From the NCBI GenBank assembly GCA_010093685.1, contig MU006221.1:342881-406880 (forward strand): a stretch of DNA of 64,000 nt. Direction: 5' to 3'. The position numbers were made by a program, and so were the translations under genes. Origin of the DNA: Ophiobolus disseminans (Eukaryota > Ascomycota > Dothideomycetes > Pleosporales > Phaeosphaeriaceae). Shown in pieces: positions 19,294-30,067 of this stretch. The stretch's first letter is position 1; each line of letters begins with the position of its first letter. The notes beneath the pieces were generated by a model. That model was not told where the DNA came from. It searched no databases and was given only the letters and a program-made list of their open reading frames with translations.

Positions 19294-21101
19294 GTTTGAA
19301 GGCCGACAGATTGTCGCCATTGTTATCGAAGGTTGATGCGAGTAATATCCATGTTTTATGATACCCTTCCTGTATTTCATTCCCGCTCTGAGACTGTCAT
19401 GAATGAGCACCGCAATTCCTGCGTGGAGTTTGTCTTGGGGAATGTTCGGGGCGGTAATACCAACAGAAGTCGACGTTTTACAAATTTCACCCCTTATCTT
19501 CAAAGTAATGTGCCATACAAGAGTCAAATGTCGGCGTGAAGTTCACAAAAAATCATCGTCCCACCTCCTCTGCGGCTGCCCAGCGCTAGCTCGGCAGTAC
19601 TACCGTTAGCGCCCCCAACACTCGGCTCGAAATCCATCCGATGTTTGCTCTTCCTTCGATTCCTTCCGCCCCGCAGACTCGTCTAACTAGCTTGCAGCAT
19701 AAGACCTTGACATCGCGTCCTCCGCGTGCGGAGTACCTGAAGAAGGGCAATACGCGCGCCTGTCAGCGTTCGACTCCCGCCTCCATCGCTTGCACGATAC
19801 GGACCATCACAACATGTCAAGGCGGGATTTTTCGGTCTCTTGCCTGATTTTACGCCCGAGCTTGCGTCTTCCCTTGCCGACGAGGTACCGCCGTCAGCTT
19901 CTTTGTCAACAAATCCTTCTGGAAGAAACGCCCCACACTCAATTCAGGTGTTCACCCGCGTCAAAGTAACGGCTTCCAATCAATCGATCCATCATCTTGG
20001 GTTTACTCGGCGCCTACATATGCAGTGAGCATGAGATGGATGCCCCAAGCATCGTTCGAGAAGGAAGCGCGAATCATGTGTATGGTCTTACCCGGTTAAT
20101 ATACATGCAGTAGCGGCTAGCTGATCCTGGTAACGATTGCGCCTATCGATTTGTTCCCCCAACGCTTGACCAGCCTCATCCGGTCGGCGCATTCCTGCAC
20201 CTTGTTTAATTCAACGACATTGGCAGGCACGGACTTCGTCCTTCGAAGAAAGCTTCGAGTCCTCCATTTGTGAATCACAAGATGATTTCGATGCTGACGC
20301 TTCTAAAGACACGGATGTAGGCCCGTGGCGTGCGCTTTTTGACGCAACATGGACCCCGCTTCTGTACTCAGTATCCACCTCACACGATCTGCCGATTCAC
20401 ACACTATGCTCGAGCTAGAAAACTGAAAACAACTCAGTAAGACCAAATCTCAATCGCACCCCGAACAGCTAACGACATGAATAGAAGAAGAAAACGCAAA
20501 TCACAAATAATTGAGTCTAGACGAATTGGTCAACGTTCAAGGGACCCCGAGGTCCATAAAAGTTCGGTCCAAGGGTCCAAGGCTACATGCAGCGTCTAAA
20601 ACCAACACACTCAAATTGTTGGTATTCTGACGCTCGGTTTACTACGCCCCATTGCTGACTGAAGAAATATACGAACGGACGCACCCCACGGCACTTGGCT
20701 GCTACGACCACGGGTCGTAACCTGCAGTTGAGCGAGGATGAACTGACACCAGGATGGGATGAAGAGAGCCTCAATGCTGCAAACACGGCAAGCAAGGCGT
20801 TTACTTGTGCTCGATTGAGGATCGTCGGCGGTTGATGATCCGGTAATTGGAGGATTGTGATGTGTATTTAGCCGGTGCCAAGCTATGCACGGCAGATGCG
20901 CCCAGACGCTTAACTCATATAAGTGATTGATTCGGTATTGCGGCGACCGACTCCGCCTCAGCCTACCAACCTCCGGAGCCTCTGGGGTAAAGAGCCGGGG
21001 TAGCGGGACACACCCACGCAGTTGTTGGAGTATAAGGTCAGGGTCGGCCTGCATGGCTTTGCAAACGTTACGGCAACCTCAGGAGCCTCACAGTCACCAC
21101 C
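19294..21101. other. Gene-poor interval
   Basis: About 1.8 kb between the MARVEL gene and the transporter. Only short unstructured frames are present (for example 19641-19847). I found no splice-supported gene, repeat pair or RNA gene. The last 200 bases presumably hold the transporter promoter. Confidence 0.45.
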
Positions 21102-22943
21102 ATGGGCATCTTCAAGTCACCAAACGTCGGACATGGCTCCGACCCTATCGTTACACGCATGATTGAGCAGGACAAGGTTCCGTGGTACAAGAAACCTAAT
21201 CTCAGGATCATGTACTTCTACCTCTTCGTCTGCTGCATGGGCATCGAGATCACGTCTGGATTCGATTCTCAGTTGATCAACACTCTCCAGTTCTCGGGCC
21301 CTTTCAACAAGTGTAGGCAGCCTGAGTCTTATGACACTCGCTCTTGAAGCTGATGAAGACAGACTTTGGCGACGGTTACGTGAACGCCAAGGGCAAGCCC
21401 GATATCGAGGCAGGCATCCTCGGATTTATCTCAGCTTGCTACCAGCTCGGCTCGATTCTCGCAGTGCCCGCTGCGCCATGGTTCAACCAAAAGTACGGAA
21501 GGCGATGGTCCATCATGTTTGGTTCCATAGTCATGTGTGTTGGTGCCATCCTGCAAGGTTTTGCTCAGCATTGTACGTTGGATCTCAGACCCGGCATGAT
21601 ACAACGTTGCTAACTCAGAGCGTAGTGGCCATGTACATCATCGCTCGTATGTTGCTCGGTGTTGGTATCGTTTTCGCCATCATCTCCGGCTCCTCTTTGA
21701 TCGGTGAACTTGGGTACCCCAAGGAACGTCCGTTCTTAACCTCTCTGTTCAATGCTTCGTACTTTATTGGCGCCATCATCGCTGCCGGAATTGCTACCCG
21801 TACTACCGATATCGCGGGTGACTGGAGCTGGCGTGTTCCTTCTTTGTTGCAGATTTGCCCGTCGATTTTGCAGATCGCCTTTGTCTTGTGAGTATCACAA
21901 GGTTTGGTGTCCTTGCATTTGCTTACCAAGTCTAGCTGCCTCCCAGAAAGCCCTCGCTGGCTCGTCAGCAAGGACCGTGACGATGAAGCATTCGCCGTCT
22001 TGACCAAGTACCATGCCGAAGGGGACGCCAACTCACTGCTAGTCCAAGCCGAGATGGCGCAAATTCGATCCACAATCAAGATTGAGATGGAGCACTCCAA
22101 GCAGTCATGGATGGACATGCTTAGATCCGCTGGTATGCGTAGACGTGTTCTGATCACCGTGTTCCTTGGTCTTTTCACTCAAATGAGCGGCAACACCCTT
22201 CTCTCATACTACCAGAACCTTCTTTTCGACCTGATGGGCTACACCACCTCGTTCGCAAAAACTAGGATCAACATCGCCTATCAATGCTGGGGCCTCATCA
22301 ATGGTGTCACCATCGCTCTCGTCGTTACAAGGTTCCCGCGAAGGAAGATGTTCATGCTCTCCGCCGGATCGATGGCACTAGTCTTCATGGCCATGACCAT
22401 CACCTTCCACAGCCTGTCTGTCGCAAGCGCCGCCAAGACCAAGAATAGGGCAGCACAACTCGCTTCCCTAGTATTCTACTTTGCATACTCGCCCTGCTAC
22501 AACATCGGAAACAACTCGCTCACGTACACATACCTGGTCGAGCTATTCCCCTATGCCCAGCGTACGATGGGTATCGGCATTCAACAGATCTTCGGCAAGG
22601 CGGCTGGCTTCTTCAACATCAACGTCAATCCTATTGCGATGAGGGCTATTGGCTGGAAGTACTTTGCGATCTACTGCGGCTGGATCACGTTCGAACTCAT
22701 CTTTGTGTACTTCATGTACCCTGAGACGCACAACCGCACGCTCGAGGAGCTGACCTTCTGTAAGTCTCTCGCACCCACAGGCAAGGCTTTGGTGCTAACC
22801 AGTAAACAGTGTTCGAAGACAAGGCGCTCGGCGACGAGGCTGTTCGTGCTGTTGAGAAACAAGTCAATCAGAACCACGACCATGGCGACATTGATGGTGT
22901 TAGTGAGAAGGTTGAGACCAGGACTGTTGAGCGATCCGCTTAA
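21102..22943 (+). CDS. MFS sugar transporter (hexose/lactose-permease type)
   Basis: Five exons (21102-21312, 21363-21572, 21626-21887, 21936-22759, 22810-22943) give 546 residues. Introns are 48-53 nt with GT-AG ends; the first uses GTAGGC, restoring FNKYFGDGY. Family signatures are present: FDSQLINTLQ in helix 1, YGRRWSIM between helices 2 and 3, PESPRWLVS at the end of helix 6, TQMSGNTLLSYY in helix 7, YLVELFPYAQRTMGIG and PETHNRTLEEL at the C-terminus. Twelve membrane segments are expected, with both ends cytosolic. The family imports sugars across the plasma membrane, often by proton symport. The closest pattern is fungal lactose permease/hexose transporters; the substrate is not certain. 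Length is normal and no lesion is seen. Confidence 0.93.
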
Positions 22944-23238
22944 GCACGTCATCATCAGGCTTAAATCTCTTTCTTGGGCAGCACATGGTCTGACAAACTC
23001 ACATCACTCGATAGATAGAGCAACGTACCAAGAATTGAACGACGTTACGCTTCTATTCTCTTCGCACACAGATTCTGGCTAACGTGAATTGTCTAACACG
23101 TCCCAACATTGCGAGTCTTACCATGCTGTTCGCTTCGTCATGAATACCCTCCAGACCACCCTTTCCAATTAGCCCACCCTTTCTACCTCATCCATCCGAG
23201 ACGCCACAACGCCACAAACGCCCAATCTTTGCTTCACC

Positions 23239-24649
23239 TTACTCCCCCTCCGACTCCGGTACTTCACCCTGCACATGCGCCAAATACGCATGCACCGCGC
23301 CACTCACATCCGCCGACGCCGTGCTATTGAGCAGCTCGTCCAGCGTATGCTGCACGGTTTGCCGGTAGAAACGCTTCACGATGGGTGGGTGGGCGCGCAT
23401 TGGGGTTGAGGCGTGCAGGATTGGAGAAAAGTGTACGTTGGTTGTGAGTCGACAGGGAAGGTGGTCGTATCCTGAGGCAGTGGCGACGAAGTAAGGGCAG
23501 GCATCACGAACGACGCACCAGGTCTGCCGTCCTCAATCCCGCCCTGCGCTCCAGATTCCTCGCTCTTCGCATGCTTCGCCATGATCCCTGATTGCACGCC
23601 ATACGTCCGCGGAAACGCAACTCCAATATTCCTCTTCCCCGGCGTGACGACATTCCCCTCCCCACCATCATCTTCCTCATCCTCCCCAAACATCTCACTC
23701 CGATCCATCGGTTCCAGAACTCTCTCTACCGCTCCTCTACGCTGCGGAACATCATTACGCTGTCTTCCGTCTCGCGCCACAGTGTCCCGGGGTCAAGGTT
23801 GAAGGGATGCGTCGCAGCAATAGCTAGGGCGTCGTTGATGCAGGAGATGGTTTCGTGGTAATCGAGGCCGCGGTAGGGAGGATTGGATGCACTTACGAGG
23901 GCGATGTAGCCGTTGAGAAATTCTTTGAGGTCGTGGTATATGGCGGACCATGATTCGTTGTGCAGGCTCAAGAGGGTGCGGCGTTGAGGCGTGTGGCGAG
24001 TAATCATGGTGTGAGGATTGTGTGTGACATATTTTGACGGGGAGGTATTTGATGTATTGTCCTCGGATGAAGCAGGAGGTGATGGGTCTGAATCGTCTTC
24101 GAGATGTTGGTAGAGTAGTGTGACGTCGGATAAGGGTGAGCGGGACTCAAGGACTTCTGATGCAGGAAGGTCATTGTCACTGATCTGACTTCGTTGAGAG
24201 CGCTGAGTTAGAGCGAAAGACGGCAACTGTGAGCCGAGTATGTCGGATGATGAATTGTCCGAATAATCTTCCCACATGCTATCGTCGTCGTGTGCAAGCT
24301 CAGGGGTGACTGGGGATGTGCTCAAAGTGGCATCACTCGCATCGTCTTCGTTGTCGTCTTCCATCGACTCGTCCGACTCATCGCCTTGAGACACGAAAGG
24401 GTTGGGTTTGAACAGTGACATCTCTTCCTCGATTTCCTCCAGCCGGCCAATTAGATTCTTGATCCGATTTGGCGAGCCCATTTGATCGTCGCACAGCCGT
24501 ATGCTTAACAGAAGGACTTCACGGGCGCGATCGCCTTGGGCAAGGTCATGTGGGCATGTAGTATATGCCAAGTGCTGAGTAGCGATTTGGACTTCAGAAA
24601 TACACGTTGATCGAACGGCGTCGTATGTGGGCGCCAATGTACAAGACAT
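23239..24649 (-). CDS. Hypothetical acidic protein, multi-exon
   Basis: Starts at ATG 24649. The first block (to about 23735) has a helical N-terminus, an acidic Ser-rich region (GDESDESMEDDNEDDASD) and a helical segment (YHDLKEFLNGYIALV). It ends at a stop while the coding signal moves to another frame (RVLEPMDRSEMFGEDEEDD), so there is a frameshift or an intron that I cannot place near 23735. The second block is joined to a third across a clear 47-nt intron (23472-23518; donor GTGCGT, acceptor GCCTCAG). The third exon contains HASTPMRAHPPIVKRFYRQ and QHTLDELLNS and stops at 23239. Coiled/helical, acidic; I recognise no family. The third exon is supported only by splicing and frame quality. 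Confidence 0.6.
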
Positions 24650-25024
24650 GAGCGTTTACTGTGGTGTTGAGTGGTGATTGGGGTGGGTTTTGATAGAAAA
24701 AACTCGATGGTAAGAAAAGCATGAAGAAATAGAAGGGGGCAGCGCTAATCACAAAGGTGAATCGGGGTTGGTTGTCTTGGGATGGCTCCTATTGTGTTGA
24801 AGATTTCTGCCTGGTGGCGAATTCAAAGTTTCTGTTCTAGGGGTGGTTTCTACTGTGTTGTAAGTTCCTGCCTGCGTGACGAATTGAACTTGAGGTGAAG
24901 CGCCGATCGATCATTTAGAGCGCGTGAACACCATTTCATTCACTACGCTGTGGTGGACAGAATATACAACAACGAAAATCCTAGTAACCCCAAACTAAGC
25001 ATCATATACTTCGAGATGTTCTTC

Positions 25025-26047
25025 TCAATTTCCCTTGTCCATCTCCTTACCCTTCCCTTGGGTGTCTCTGGTCGTCTCTTCATCCTCTCCCTCTTCTTCA
25101 TCACCCTCGCCTTCATCTCTCACTCCCTCTTCCCCGCTGCGATTATCGCCCTCAGTCCCTCTTGGTGGAAGATGCCTAGACGCAGGATGGTCCGCAGCAT
25201 TCATAGGATGAGGCGTAGGGCCATAGTGCTGGTGACCTGGTCTTCTCCCGCTCCAGTGCGCGTGTTTAGCCCACTCTTCCCTTAGTCCACTGGGGTCTTC
25301 TCCTTCATATTCGATACTGGTTTTCATGAAAAGGATGTCGCCTGGTAGGGTTATGTCAGAGCCTTTGTAATTAGCTGGAAGCGTTTGGTGTAACTGCGTA
25401 AGTAGTGTCGGGTGGAGGCTGTGATCAACGATTGTATTGCTATCTGTTGTTCTGTTCTGTGATGTTCTGGTACAGGAGCTCTCAGCTCTGAGATAAGTGC
25501 ACTTACCCACAGGGCAGCGCCTGCTACAATAGGATGTCATGTGATATCCGCCACGTGGTTACAGTTGGAGTCCATGGGGCAGCTGAACACCTGCATGGGG
25601 AGATTCCGGGGACATGGTCTGGGACGACGCGTCTATGGTGTCGGGAGCGGCGGTTCTTGACGACGGGGCCGCCACAGTGGCGGAAGAAGCAGTCGCGGAT
25701 GATGCACGGGATGGTGCTGATGCCGGAGGTGGGTTGTTGTTGAATCTCACAAGCCCGGTTGTACCCCAAGTTGAGTTGTTGACATTGATGTGGATCGGAT
25801 TTGCGGCGAAGTTAAGACCGAAGAGCTGGCGCTCCCTATCATTGACATACCCCCTCATTCCCTCAAAGACAATGCGAGCCTCGTCTTCAGTATTGGCATG
25901 GGCAACTCGATGGATTGCGCCACATACTTGTTGGAGGACACCGTCGTATACTATGTTATTGAGCCGACGGACAGACGACGAGTGCTTTAGATCAACCTCA
26001 AATGCATCCATCGCCGAACGAATATGCTGTAAGTTTGCTGAAGCCAT
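25025..26047 (-). CDS. Hypothetical protein, probably two or more exons
   Basis: The first block starts at ATG 26047 (MASANLQHIRSAMDAFEV), with a helical N-terminal domain of about 75 residues and then a Pro/Ala/Ser-rich stretch, to about 25560. A second block (about 25395-25025) encodes LHQTLPANYKGSDITLPG, then a His/Pro-rich and finally a very acidic Glu/Lys-rich tail. Between them are splice-like sequences (GTAACC, TTGTAG, GTAAGTGCAC and CTTACGCAG on the minus strand), but no combination keeps all frames, so the middle is unresolved. TATAAA about 65 bp upstream of 26047 is a plausible core promoter. No known domain. Confidence 0.5.
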
Positions 26048-26484
26048 GGTAACCGTTGCTGCTACCTTGACTGCGGGGAATGATAAATAGATAACCGTGG
26101 ACTCTAATCATTCTTTATACGATGGACAAACTGGTTTGCTATCACGCCAGCATGACCTCGACTCACATGCTGATATGTCACATGAGATACAGTAGGATGA
26201 AATGGCTTGCTATTTGGTGTCAGGCGCCTCTTCCGAGATTGTGTCAGCGTGCAAAAGATCACCGCATCCTCACTAGCTATTCAACCGCAAACAGTCACGG
26301 AGGAGTAGACTAATGGGTTTATTGACTCTAAAGCAAAAGGTGCATGTATCTTGATACTTCGTTTCTCTATATATTGGTGATTAAGAGCCCTCACTATCTT
26401 CGCCCGTTGAAGATTTGTTCAGTCATTCCAAGCTTCCCTCCATGTACAAGCGGATCAAAGTTGAAGCCCAAACAGCAGAAAAAC

Positions 26485-27360
26485 TCAGCCATATAAGTCA
26501 TCTTTGCTCTCCTCCTCCTCATCCTCATCATCCTCATCTTCTTCGTCTTCCTCCGTGACGCCGGCGTTGCCTTGTGGAATATTCTACATTGATATCAGTG
26601 TTTGTGCATTATAGTGACCAGACTACTGGCTTACTGGGGGCGGAATTGGGCTCCCTGAGCCGGACCGGGGGGGTTCAAGGCACCAACAGCAGGTACCGAG
26701 CTGTACAGCTCAACGTAGTGATGTCAACATGTGAGAAGGAGGGTTGAGGAAGAAGTTCGTTGATTGATAGTGACTATCGAAGAGAGCGAATATATATCCT
26801 CCTGTTACATAAGCAGTGATGAAACACGCTACTCCAGAGTAGGTGTAGATGCTGACAAGTGATCTGTCGGATGTGAGAGACAGGGCAGAGAAGAGGGAGA
26901 AGGTCGTTGTATTGAGAGAGCTGCAGACAGCGATTATATACACAACCAGGATGAGTAAGCAGGTGACTAAGGGTCACATGAGGATGCAGTTCACATGTAC
27001 TGTGTGAACTAAGGTGCCGTGCTGACATGATCGTTGAAGACTGTGCGGAACGTCTCACGAAGATTTCGAAATTCACGTCTGGCCTTTGCCTGCGCGCCCA
27101 GACCCGATGCGGGAATAGGATAGGTAGCAACTTTGCTAGACAGTTCGAGTCCACTCATTCAGAACCTCGTGATAGCGACCACTGGCTCGGTTCACAGGCT
27201 CGATGGTCGTGAAATCGTGCAGGAGGTTGCTAAGGAGATGCATACACTCCTGTTGCGAGAACTTGATGAAGTTGGCAGCTGCCAGCAGTCCATGGACTTG
27301 TCCTTAACGAAGACCTCCAAGGGCGGCGCCTGCGTTGTTGGCGGACACAGTGGCAGCTAG
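26485..27360 (-). pseudogene. Degraded gene interrupted by a short LTR-like repeat
   Basis: Coding-like fragments lie on the minus strand on both sides of the repeat at 26865-27027. Upstream of the repeat one frame encodes NFIKFSQQECMHLL and LHDFTTIEPVNRASGRYHEV, ends at a stop near 27140, and a second frame continues ARREFRNLRETFRTVFNDH up to the repeat. Beyond it, after a stop-rich stretch, come a Pro/Gly-rich fragment (26710-26630) and, after a possible intron, a strongly acidic tail rich in EED ending GlyStop at 26485. I read this as one gene broken by the insertion and by at least one frameshift. The joins are not certain. Confidence 0.4.
26865..27027 (-). mobile_element. Short LTR-like repeat, family 1, copy a
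   Basis: 163 bp, TG...CA ended (TGTCGG...CTGACA on the plus strand), flanked on both sides by TGATC, an exact 5-bp target duplication. In its own orientation (minus) it begins TGTCAGC and contains a TATATAA box about two thirds along, followed by a CTCTCAATACAACG-like initiator region and a pyrimidine-rich end. It shares this layout with four other copies in the window. No open reading frame. Confidence 0.85.
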
Positions 27361-27940
27361 AAGATCCAAATTAGATTAACTTATCAATCATCGAAGCGAA
27401 GGTATGTTCACTAATGGTATAACTGAAGGCATTAAATTGATGAGCGATTGAGAGGGTTCGTTACCTCCAACTTCGGGGTTGAGAGTAGAGGCGGGGTGGG
27501 GTAAGGAAAAGAAACTTCAGGACAGTTGTGTATATAATAAATAGTAACAGGAAGGCAAAACGAGGTTGTCTGTAGGCGCTAACTGAATGACCTTTTCGGG
27601 ATGGCGTTGATATCCACCCCCCATTGATATAAACCTTTTGGAAGAGGGAAAGGGTTTCAAACAAACCTGATCACTGAGTTGGGAGTGTGACTTCGAATAA
27701 TGAGTTCAAAAGGAGTACAGAGTGGGGTAGATATAGCCCCAGGGCCTCGCGGGCTTGCTGCCGTGGTTGCCTGCGGTTGCGGCCCTGACTACATGTCAGG
27801 CTCGCAAACGATTGCTTGTAACAGTAAATGTGATCGTTAGTTGTCGAAATTTGGAGACAATAATATCACGAGATAGGGGTGATTGCGGCTCCACGTGCCA
27901 AACTAATTGTTGTCAATCGCGTTATGTCATGCTATACCAG

Positions 27941-28175
27941 AGTTGCTATCAGTCAGTCCAATCCAGACTGACAACGGACTGATATCCGTGCACGCATATA
28001 TCTCATCATGAACAAGGGTGAGTTGAAGATTTGAGCATAGCTATACTTGTTTTGTCTGTACGCACGAGCCTTAGAGAGGCTTGTTATGATATTGCTATAG
28101 CAACACTAGCGTGCACGGCTTTATGCACGGATATCAGTCTGTTGTCAGTCTGGATTGGACTGACTGATAGCAACT
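27941..28175. mobile_element. 235-bp inverted-repeat element (MITE-like)
   Basis: The left end (from 27941, AGTTGCTATCAGTCAGTCCA) and right end (to 28175) are inverted repeats that match almost perfectly for about 50 bp, as far as the GATATCCGTGCA motif. One substitution is visible (CAACGG versus CAACAG). The interior has no coding capacity. I could not find a convincing target duplication. The structure fits a non-autonomous DNA transposon; the family is not identifiable here. Confidence 0.7.
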
Positions 28176-28236
28176 TTGTGCTCTACTACTTCATCCTGTG
28201 TCAGGTCCATCTCCCGATAATGAGATAGAAAACTTG

Positions 28237-28587
28237 CTAAACTCTCGTTGATCCCCACCAGCCATTGCGGCTCCCTCGCACAGCTTTCAGCTGCTTTTGC
28301 GCTTCCTCGGCGAGGTACTCGTGGATGCCCTCTTCGAATTGTGACATGGGCTTCTTGGTCTTGCTACCCGCCTGTCTGTCTAGATCGGGATCAATGTCCA
28401 TCTGCTCCTCCTTCCAATCAAGGTAACTGAGATATCCCTTGATGCCGGAATTCTTCCAGGCGGTGTACTGTTGGACGGTTATGGTGAGCTTTGGTGCTAA
28501 ATCCGTTGCTACCGACTCCAAGGGGCGCTCTTCGACGTTGAGAACATCAGCCTTGTTGCGATGAGTATTTGAGCCGGAAGTATCCAT
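28237..28587 (-). CDS. Small hypothetical protein, 116 residues
   Basis: ATG 28587 (MDTSGSNTHR) to a stop at 28237. The middle contains LTITVQQYTAWKNSGIKGY and a charged helix (FEEGIHEYLAEEAQKQLKAV), ending Trp/Gly-rich. It resembles no family I know. The helical end with a Trp-containing motif is typical of the small orphan genes of this window. It lies between an inverted-repeat element (60 bp downstream) and an LTR-like repeat (about 400 bp upstream). Confidence 0.5.
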   Translation of the reverse strand: MDTSGSNTHRNKADVLNVEERPLESVATDLAPKLTITVQQYTAWKNSGIKGYLSYLDWKEEQMDIDPDLDRQAGSKTKKPMSQFEEGIHEYLAEEAQKQLKAVRGSRNGWWGSTRV

Positions 28588-28982
28588 TCTGCGAGTGACA
28601 TATCCCAGGTCAGACATCTGCAATGAGTCTGGTCGATGAGCTTTATCCTAGTAGAATGGCCTATATGCTTCCAGCAAACCTTCTTGAAGGGCAGGGTAAT
28701 AATTTCAAAGTTGAGGGTGTTGAAGTATGGTGATATGCTCATCGAGGTACAAGGTACGGAATTATATGATGTGAGGGAAGGGGGGAAAATGCAAAACGCT
28801 TCGCACCCTTCAAGTTAACTATGAAAAAATAAGGGCAATCTGGGCGATATTCAGGGTGAAATTCGATCGTAGAACTATGAATTGTAAGCAGTATGATCGT
28901 GCATTTACAGCGTTGGAGATTACACGCACAGCAACTGAATTCCTTGAGCTTGTTTTGGGGCGGTAACCTAAGACATGTTTGA

Positions 28983-29144
28983 TGTCAGCCTGGCACCTTC
29001 GTGCACTAAGTACACTGTGAATGCTCTACTCATGTGATCCTTCATTTCTGCTTACTCAGCTCATTTGTGTATATAATCGCTTGCTGTAGCTCCCTCAATA
29101 CAACAACCTTTTTCCTCCTTTTGCCCTGTCTCTCACCTCCGACA
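28983..29144 (+). mobile_element. Short LTR-like repeat, family 1, copy b
   Basis: 162 bp, TGTCAGCCTGG...CTCCGACA on the plus strand. It differs from copy c (34803-34965, opposite strand) at only about five positions, much closer than to copies a, d or e. Its flanks (TTTGA left, ATGAA right) do not match each other. The right flank ATGAA instead matches the outer flank of copy c, which is the key to the inversion described in the findings. Confidence 0.88.
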
Positions 29145-29218
29145 ATGAAGATGGCTTCGAGTTCCGATATGCGGCTCAGTATAGCGACGACGAAGCCATG
29201 GAGATGGACGAGGATTAG
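29145..29218 (+). pseudogene. Displaced 3' end of the gene at 34966-36276
   Basis: After the ATGAA flank, bases 29150-29218 read in one frame as 22 codons plus TAG. They begin DGFEF and end MEMDED, an acidic C-terminus. Placed after codon GAA at 34966-34968 of the gene on the other side of the Copia element, the reading frame continues exactly once one ATGAA copy is removed. I therefore read this as the original C-terminus of that gene, now inverted and detached. Confidence 0.7.
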
Positions 29219-29265
29219 AGTCGTCTCCGCCACCACTTTACGGCACTCTAAGTGCATAGCAATGA

Positions 29266-29476
29266 TGTCGCGGTGTGAGAATGCAATATATTGAAGTGTA
29301 TTGTTCTGTTGTTCTGTTTGTGTGCTTGTGTGCACCTCTCAGAAGGCTAGCAGCAGGGTCTGTTTACATAACGTATCTACGATACTGTTGAGGTAAGAGG
29401 TGCTCAATAACTGAGGAAGCAACGCCAGACCACTGCACGCAGCACACGTGACACACGTTCCTCATAAACCGTCACA
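29266..29476 (-). repeat. Copia 3' LTR
   Basis: 211 bp. On the plus strand it starts TGTCGCGGTG and ends CCGTCACA. No difference from the LTR at 34512-34722 was found on reading both through. Confidence 0.93.
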
Positions 29477-29490
29477 CACCCCCTCATCCT
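29477..29490 (-). other. Copia polypurine tract
   Basis: On the minus strand AGGATGAGGGGGTG lies directly before the 3' LTR, the position and composition expected for the plus-strand primer. Confidence 0.75.
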
Positions 29491-29521
29491 GTAGTCGATC
29501 CACGACGTAAGGATGAACCTC

Positions 29522-30067
29522 TCAGGCGTTGTTATCCATCTCACGAACCTTTGAACGAATGTCGACCAGGTGTAGTTGTTGTATGAATTCGATGTGCTTC
29601 TGTCGAGGAAGAATCTTTGTCATGCCGTCAGCGGGCATCTGGTTTGTCGACTTCCATTGCACGTGGAGGCGATCCCTCTCGACCTCCTGGCGGATCCAGT
29701 TCTGATGGATATCGACGTGCTTCAGCTTAGTGCTAAGCTTGTCCTGCTCCTTTGTGACTATGCCCACTGTCTGTTGATTGTCACACCAAATGACAGGCGT
29801 CTGATTGAGCTTCAAAGACAGTCCTTTGAACAGGCGGCACCACTCCTCCATCTCTGATCCAGCGAGTGAGAGGGCGAGCAGCTCTGCTTCAGTGGTTGAT
29901 TTCGTGACAGTGCGTTGGAGTGTTGACTTCCAGTCAACAGTCATGCCAAACAGCTGAAATACGTATCCTTGAGAGCTTCGGCGCGTCTCAACGTCGTCAG
30001 CAAAGGAGGCATCAGATGCTCCAAAGAAGATAGGATCACGATAGTCCTGTGGCGTTGTGAGGTACTC
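29522..30067 (-). pseudogene. Copia RNase H region downstream of an in-frame TAG
   Basis: Immediately after TAG 30068-30070 the same frame continues without a stop to 29522. It encodes FFGASDASFADD (first RNase H acidic residues), STTEAELLAL (catalytic Glu), IWCDNQQTV (catalytic Asp) and KHVDIHQNWIRQEV (conserved His), i.e. a complete Copia RNase H. A single nonsense codon therefore separates it from the main polyprotein. It is either a recent point mutation or, less likely, a readthrough site. Confidence 0.85.

Noticed and set aside
14518..22943. Biosynthetic or catabolic gene cluster (SGNH hydrolase, MARVEL protein, sugar transporter)
   Set aside because: The genes are separated by unrelated genes and kilobase gaps, and no core synthase or pathway regulator is present.
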